Positions 60,086 to 64,000 of a stretch of 64,000 bases of DNA are shown here, piece by piece. A program made the translations under genes and the position numbers. The stretch covers positions 148,286 to 212,285 of the forward strand of contig NZ_FOTF01000006.1 in assembly GCF_900114485.1 (NCBI RefSeq), in the 5' to 3' direction. Within the stretch, counting starts at the first letter, position 1; the number at the start of each line of letters is the position of its first letter. Under the pieces are notes generated by a model, which saw only the letters and a program-made list of their open reading frames with translations, was not told where the DNA came from and ran no database searches. This stretch comes from Loktanella salsilacus. Its GTDB lineage: Bacteria; Pseudomonadota; Alphaproteobacteria; Rhodobacterales; Rhodobacteraceae.

Positions 60086-60992
60086 TCAGGTCATACTTCG
60101 TCGTCTGGTAGATCTCATTGATCCAATTGCCATATAGAAGGTGCGCGTGACTTCTCCACCTATTTTGGGGGGCGTTCGCGGGATCGTCATGAGGGTAGTA
60201 GTTGCAGGGCACGTTGATCGGCGTGCCTTCGGCCACGTCGCGGTCGTATTCTTGTTTCAGCGTGCCGCTGTCATATTCGAAGTGGTTAAAGACATAGAGC
60301 GCGCGGTGGGCCGGGTCCTCGACCAGACACGGGCCTGATTCTGCGCTGGTGATCAGCGTGTGCAGCGCGGGGCGGGCGTCGATCTCTGACTGCTTCATCT
60401 CGGTCCAGCGGCTGACGGGGACGACGATATCGTCGGAAAACCCGCGCAAATAAGGCGAGGCCGGGGCGGTCACCGTGTGGCGGAAGCAGCCAAAGGCCTT
60501 GTGGTCCAGCAGATGCTTTTGCACCCCGTGGAAGTGGTTAATCATCGCCATGCCGCCCCAGCACACGCCAAAGGTGGAATGCACGTGGGTTTGGGTCCAG
60601 GCAAAGACCTGTTCCAGTTCCTGCCAATAGGTCACGTCCTGGAACGGCAAATGCTCGATCGGGGCGCCGGTGATGATCAGACCGTCGAACTTCTCTCCGC
60701 TTGCCACCACGTCGGCAAAGGGGCGGTAAAACTCCTCCATATGCTCGGCGGCGGTGTTGCGGGTCTGGTGTTCGGTCATGCGAATAAGGCTCAGCTCAAT
60801 CTGCAGCGGCGTCGCGCCGATCAGACGGGCAAACTGGTTTTCCGTCTGGATCTTCTTGGGCATCAGGTTCAGCAGCGCGATCCGCAGCGGGCGGATATCC
60901 TGACGGTCGGCGGCATCCTCGGCCAGCACCATGACACCTTCGCGCGACAAAACGGCATAGGCGGGCAGGGTGGAGGGCAGTTTGATCGGCAT
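60069..60992 (-). CDS. metAA: Homoserine O-acetyltransferase (MetA family)
   Basis: A 307-residue class I glutamine amidotransferase-like enzyme that activates homoserine for methionine synthesis. The nucleophile is Cys144 in [10 protein letters not shown], with the catalytic His in the FRHTVTAP and [10 protein letters not shown] regions. The acyl-CoA specificity position after ITGAPI is Glu ([11 protein letters not shown]); the known rule is Glu for acetyl-CoA and Gly for succinyl-CoA, so acetylation is expected. The ATG at 60992 was chosen over a longer frame that runs into the upstream gene. Confidence 0.9.
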   Translation of the reverse strand: MPIKLPSTLPAYAVLSREGVMVLAEDAADRQDIRPLRIALLNLMPKKIQTENQFARLIGATPLQIELSLIRMTEHQTRNTAAEHMEEFYRPFADVVASGEKFDGLIITGAPIEHLPFQDVTYWQELEQVFAWTQTHVHSTFGVCWGGMAMINHFHGVQKHLLDHKAFGCFRHTVTAPASPYLRGFSDDIVVPVSRWTEMKQSEIDARPALHTLITSAESGPCLVEDPAHRALYVFNHFEYDSGTLKQEYDRDVAEGTPINVPCNYYPHDDPANAPQNRWRSHAHLLYGNWINEIYQTTKYDLNEIGT

Positions 60993-61032
60993 GGCTTTGA
61001 TCCTTGATCGCGGGGGATGACAGATAGGCGCG

Positions 61033-61905
61033 TTAGGCCTGCATCTCAACCCGTTGCAAGGCGCGTGCGACTAATGCGTCAAAATCAGCGGCGGTGCGTA
61101 CAGCGCCGATGTCGCTGGCGGGAATCGTCAGGCCCCAGCGGTCTGCCATGGCGCGGTAGCGCGGCTGACGGTGGGCAAGCGCGCGCGCATAGGTCCAGCG
61201 GATAAAGGCGTCGGGATCGACGTCGTTTTCCGTGCAGTCGTGGGCCCGCAAGTAAGCGGCCCAAGCATCGAGCAGAAAGCCCGGCTGATAGGACATCGGC
61301 TTTGGCGCGGCATCAAAGCGGCGCACCAGTTCGGCGGTGTGGGCGTCAGAGCCTTCGATCCAGATCAGCAGGGTGCGCTGCGCCAGATGTTGCATGACGG
61401 GATCGTTCGCGTCATCCGGATCAACCCATTCGCAGATCGACCCGCCTGTGTCGCAGACAAAATGCGGGTAGTTATAAAGGGACGTCGCCCGGTCAATGAA
61501 ATGTCCTGTGTCCAATAGGGCAGCCACTTCGGCCCGGCGGAACTGGTCCTGACGGCGGGTGTATTCGGCAAAGGGCAGACCGCCAAGCGCCGCGCTGCCC
61601 GGTTTGCCAAGGTAGGTCGAGACAGGGTTCAGGTTATCGAAGGTGATGTTCGACCCGATGTAAATGCTGTCCGATAGCAGCAAATCGCGCAGAAAGGGCA
61701 CCTTCATCGCCTCTGCCTTGGCATTGTCGGCGATCAGCTCGCCCATATACCGCGTGCCGATGCGGTAATCGACAGAGTAATGGAACCAGTCGCCAGTGCG
61801 GCGCAGCAGGCTGGCGATATGGGTTTTGCCAAGGCCAGACATGCCAAAGAACAAAACACGTTTTTGCGGGGCGGCCAGCCATTCGGCGGAGGATGTATAA
61901 ATCAT
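61033..61905 (-). CDS. Uncharacterised P-loop ATPase
   Basis: A 290-residue protein with an N-terminal P-loop, [16 protein letters not shown] (about 19-34). The rest does not match a named AAA+ family: [12 protein letters not shown], the [15 protein letters not shown] segment (about 149-163, possibly Walker B-like) and [15 protein letters not shown]. Relatives occur in Rhodobacteraceae but their function is unknown; a small-molecule kinase-like role is possible. It is transcribed in the same direction as metA, which starts 40 nt downstream. Confidence 0.6.
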   Translation of the reverse strand: MIYTSSAEWLAAPQKRVLFFGMSGLGKTHIASLLRRTGDWFHYSVDYRIGTRYMGELIADNAKAEAMKVPFLRDLLLSDSIYIGSNITFDNLNPVSTYLGKPGSAALGGLPFAEYTRRQDQFRRAEVAALLDTGHFIDRATSLYNYPHFVCDTGGSICEWVDPDDANDPVMQHLAQRTLLIWIEGSDAHTAELVRRFDAAPKPMSYQPGFLLDAWAAYLRAHDCTENDVDPDAFIRWTYARALAHRQPRYRAMADRWGLTIPASDIGAVRTAADFDALVARALQRVEMQA

Positions 61906-61928
61906 ACCGCTTGCCTAAGGCGCGGCGT

Positions 61929-61950
61929 AAAAATCTTCTAGAAGATTTTT
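61929..61950. terminator. A/T-rich palindrome downstream of mnmA, first of a tandem pair
   Basis: A 22-bp perfect palindrome with AAAAATCTTC and GAAGATTTTT arms around TA. It lies between the mnmA stop and the P-loop ATPase start, both on the minus strand, and resembles the palindrome at 5092. Confidence 0.6.
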
Positions 61951-61957
61951 GATGCGG

Positions 61958-61981
61958 GAAAAATTTTAGCTAAAATTTTTC
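61958..61981. terminator. A/T-rich palindrome downstream of mnmA, second of a tandem pair
   Basis: A 24-bp perfect palindrome with arms GAAAAATTTTAG and CTAAAATTTTTC, 14 nt from the mnmA stop. Together with the previous palindrome it probably ends the mnmA transcript. Confidence 0.6.
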
Positions 61982-61994
61982 GGATCTGCCGCGA

Positions 61995-63134
61995 TTAATG
62001 GCCGCGCCAGATCCAGCCGCCACCCAAGACCCGGCTGCTGTCCGGGTCATAGAACACGCAGGCCTGACCGGGGCTGACGCCTTCTTCGGCGACCAGCAAT
62101 TCGACCTCTGCCTCGGTGTCGGAAATGGGGTGTATCACCGCCTCGACCGGGGGTTTGGTGGACCGGACTTTGACCGCGATATTGCGGGTGCCGCCAGCAA
62201 GAAAGCCGCCCTGACCCAGCCAGTTGATTTCGCGGATCGGAACGCGGCGGGTCGCCAGCATTTCCTTTGGGCCGACGATCACATGGCGCGCATCAACGTC
62301 CAGCTTTACCACATACAAAGGATCAGCCAATCCGCCGATCCCCAGCCCGCGCCGCTGCCCGATGGTATAGTGCAGCACCCCGTTGTGCTGCCCCAAAACC
62401 GTGCCGTTCACATCGACGATATCGCCGGGCTCTGCCGCGCCGGGGCGCAGCTTTTGGATCACGGCGGCGTAGTTGCCGTTGGGGACAAAGCAGATGTCCT
62501 GACTGTCAGGTTTATCCGCCACGGTCAGGCCGAACTTCAGCGCCAGCGCGCGGGTTTCAGCCTTGCTATGCAGGTGTCCGAGGGGAAAGCGCAGGTAATC
62601 CAACTGCTCTGACGTGGTCGAGAACAAGAAGTAGCTTTGATCCCGGTTCGCGTCGGCGGCTTGGTGTAATTCGGCCCCATCGGTGCCCATTTTGCGCTGA
62701 ATATAGTGCCCCGTCGCCATGCAATCGGCATCTAGCTCGCGCGCGGTTTGCAGCAGGTCCTTGAACTTCACACGCTCGTTGCAGCGGATGCAAGGGACGG
62801 GCGTCGCGCCAGCCAGATAGCTGTCGGCGAACTCGTCAATCACCGCCTCTTTGAACTTGTTTTCGTAGTCGAGGACATAGTGCGGAAAGCCCATCGCCTC
62901 GGCCACGCGGGCGGCGTCTTGGATGTCGCGCCCGGCGCAGCACGCGCCTTTTTTCGCCAGCGCCGCGCCGTGATCATACAGCTGCAACGTGACGCCAACG
63001 ACGTCGTAGCCTTCGCTTGCCAATTGCGCCGCCACGACAGAACTGTCGACGCCGCCGGACATGGCAACCACGACGCGGGTCTGCGCGGGGGGCTTGGCAA
63101 AACCAAGGGAATTCAGGGGCTGATCAAGTGACAT
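61995..63134 (-). CDS. mnmA: tRNA 2-thiouridylase MnmA
   Basis: A 379-residue enzyme that makes 2-thiouridine at wobble position 34 of tRNA-Glu/Gln/Lys. The PP-loop is [17 protein letters not shown] (about 22-38). The catalytic cysteines are in [15 protein letters not shown] (about 115-129) and QDICFVP (about 217), and ATGHYI is family-specific. A divergent gap of 128 nt separates it from the sciP gene. Confidence 0.95.
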   Translation of the reverse strand: MSLDQPLNSLGFAKPPAQTRVVVAMSGGVDSSVVAAQLASEGYDVVGVTLQLYDHGAALAKKGACCAGRDIQDAARVAEAMGFPHYVLDYENKFKEAVIDEFADSYLAGATPVPCIRCNERVKFKDLLQTARELDADCMATGHYIQRKMGTDGAELHQAADANRDQSYFLFSTTSEQLDYLRFPLGHLHSKAETRALALKFGLTVADKPDSQDICFVPNGNYAAVIQKLRPGAAEPGDIVDVNGTVLGQHNGVLHYTIGQRRGLGIGGLADPLYVVKLDVDARHVIVGPKEMLATRRVPIREINWLGQGGFLAGGTRNIAVKVRSTKPPVEAVIHPISDTEAEVELLVAEEGVSPGQACVFYDPDSSRVLGGGWIWRGH

Positions 63135-63262
63135 CGCACACCTTTAGGTCGGCTTAAGCTAATATATAGGAAAATGCCCGATATACCCAAGTGCCGGGGC
63201 TTACCAGTCCTTAAAGAATTTGCGCCACCAAGCAGCACGGGGACGCCGAAGGAGGGTGAAGT

Positions 63263-63550
63263 ATGTTTTTGAAGAAAATTGACGGGCCGCGATCCGTGAT
63301 GCTGCCGGATGGGTCTATTATGACGCGCGCCGATTTACCGCCAGCGCGCACGCGGCGCTGGGTGGCGTCGCGCAAGGCTGCGGTCGTTGCTGCTGTGGCG
63401 CATGGGTTAATTGAACGTGAATTGGCGCTGAGCACCTATGCACTATCGGACGATGAATTTGATGAATGGGAAAGCGCGGTGCGGCTGCATGGTCAGGACG
63501 CGCTGAAGACGACAGCGCTACAACGTTATAGACAACTTAAGGGTGAATGA
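63263..63550 (+). CDS. sciP: CtrA inhibitor SciP (DUF1153)
   Basis: A 95-residue DUF1153 helix-turn-helix protein. In Caulobacter SciP binds CtrA and stops it recruiting RNA polymerase. The conserved core is IDGPRSVMLPDGSIMTRADLPP (about 6-27), then TRRWVASRKAAVVAAVAHGLI and YALSDDEFDEWESAVRLHG. A GGAGGG ribosome-binding site lies 7 nt before the ATG. The next gene on the same strand is ctrA, its known partner, which here is interrupted. Confidence 0.92.
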   Translation: MFLKKIDGPRSVMLPDGSIMTRADLPPARTRRWVASRKAAVVAAVAHGLIERELALSTYALSDDEFDEWESAVRLHGQDALKTTALQRYRQLKGE

Positions 63551-63630
63551 TCATAATTTAGTAATCCGGTAACGGAGAGTTAATCATTGGCCGCCAAAGT
63601 GACCAGGTCATAACGAAGCGGAGAACCCCG

Positions 63631-63738
63631 ATGCGTGTACTGTTGGTCGAAGACGATCCTACCACCTCGAAAAGCATCGAATTGATGGTAAGCGACAAGG
63701 CAGCCCCGTGGGTTAAAGGGCGGCCTATTCCTTGGTAG
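63631..63738 (+). pseudogene. ctrA: Truncated ctrA, interrupted by an IS66-family element
   Basis: The first 19 codons, MRVLLVEDDPTTSKSIELM, are the start of the response regulator CtrA, including the acidic EDD of the receiver domain. The frame then runs into insertion-sequence DNA, adding 16 foreign codons before a TAG stop at 63736. The phosphorylation Asp and the whole DNA-binding domain are missing from this copy. The remainder of the gene would lie beyond the far end of the element, outside the window. A ribosome-binding site (GCGGAG) precedes the ATG and the upstream gene sciP is intact. Confidence 0.85.
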
Positions 63739-64000
63739 GTTTGCGACGTTCACGCAAGCGCCGGGGTTTTATGTCTACGACCAGTCCTACGCCTATGCCT
63801 ACGCATGGTAGCTTTCAGTTGATCGAAGCCGTCGTCGAACGTCTTGACGGTGCGCCCGTCGGAGAGCGTCGTCGCTGGTCTGATGAGTTCAAGGCGCAGG
63901 CTGTCGCCGCGGCCATGGCACCGGATGTCAATGTTTCGGCGCTGGCGCGTCGATTGGGGATTTCGCCGCCGCAACTGTTTGGCTGGCGCAGGGCATATCT
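63688..64000 (+). mobile_element. IS66-family insertion sequence, left end (runs off the window)
   Basis: The element begins at GTAAGCG, the terminal sequence typical of IS66 ends, exactly where the ctrA reading frame stops matching CtrA. The first gene inside, at 63771, encodes a TnpA-like protein in the same direction. IS66 elements make 8-bp target duplications; here the duplicated target should be AATTGATG (63680-63687), to be expected again after the right end. Confidence 0.8.
63771..64000 (+). CDS. tnpA: IS66-family transposase accessory protein TnpA (partial)
   Basis: The first 76 codons of the IS66 ORF A protein; the 3' end is beyond the window. RRRWSDEFKAQAVAAAM (about 34-50) and VSALARRLGISPPQLFGWRRAY (about 55-76) form the helix-turn-helix characteristic of IS66 TnpA and related IS3 OrfA proteins. 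The first residues (MSTTSPTPMPTHG) are unstructured. The ATG is 83 nt from the left end of the element. Confidence 0.82.
   Translation, partial: MSTTSPTPMPTHGSFQLIEAVVERLDGAPVGERRRWSDEFKAQAVAAAMAPDVNVSALARRLGISPPQLFGWRRAY

Noticed and set aside
60993..61032. SAM-II riboswitch upstream of metA
   Set aside because: Alphaproteobacterial metA genes often carry one, but only 40 nt separate metA from the upstream gene and I see no pseudoknot elements of the SAM-II class.
1..64000. CRISPR array, prophage, integron or plasmid origin
   Set aside because: No regularly spaced direct repeats, no phage structural or integrase genes and no rep genes were seen; the only mobile DNA is the IS66-type element at the right edge.

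Overview
The window is a gene-dense, GC-rich bacterial chromosome segment. Gene content and order point to an alphaproteobacterium of the family Rhodobacteraceae (Roseobacter-type). The main evidence is the block DUF177-rpmF-plsX-fabH-ihfA-MerR, the sciP (DUF1153)-ctrA pair, a double-length dCTP deaminase, a DksA that has lost its zinc cysteines, and an Entner-Doudoroff edd-eda pair. The genus cannot be fixed from the sequence alone. There is no prophage, CRISPR array or rRNA operon; one tRNA (Pro, GGG) is present.

Layout: 0-12.7 kb holds two overlapping cyclophilins, a nucleoside hydrolase-GNAT-SelO operon, the acetolactate synthase operon ilvI-ilvH with a leader-peptide attenuator, a YihY membrane protein, a glutathione transferase, an S51 peptidase, the N-end-rule transferase bpt and small membrane proteins. 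13-21 kb holds glnE, edd-eda with a LacI-type operator, an RlmI-like methyltransferase, a PIN protein and an M48 protease. 21-30 kb holds DedA, a VWA (CoxE-like) protein and a MoxR ATPase flanking a DUF2927 lipoprotein, then dksA, an FAD monooxygenase, xth and an A-type Fe-S carrier. 29.8-40.7 kb holds dgt, a cation/proton antiporter, argS, a SPOR protein, nagZ, scpA-scpB, a GGDEF cyclase and a dCTP deaminase. 40.7-49.6 kb holds tRNA-Pro, the MerR/IHF/fatty-acid/L32 block, a BamE-like lipoprotein, msrB, an OlsB-like acyltransferase, ctaA and an M32 carboxypeptidase. 49.8-63.2 kb holds acyl-CoA genes, a DUF1127 gene divergent from a MocR regulator, rplM-rpsI, a polyamine-type ABC transporter without its binding protein, PagL, TetR-ppk2, metA with a lipoprotein hydrolase, an uncharacterised P-loop protein and mnmA.

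The most striking feature is at the right edge. sciP is intact, but the next gene, the cell-cycle and motility regulator ctrA, is cut after codon 19 by the left end of an IS66-family insertion sequence whose tnpA begins at 63771 and runs off the window. If no second copy exists, this strain lacks CtrA.

Other signals not explained by coding genes are: an ilv leader peptide with five consecutive branched-chain codons followed by a terminator; a dispersed intergenic repeat family (eight copies ending in a GTATTT core and a GAAGAAGG or GCAAGATGA tail); A/T-rich perfect palindromes at gene ends; a duplicated dyad upstream of a DUF2852 gene; and a 15-bp perfect palindrome at the start of the MocR gene. 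Small genes of 57, 39, 37 and 15 codons are proposed from ribosome-binding sites and context.
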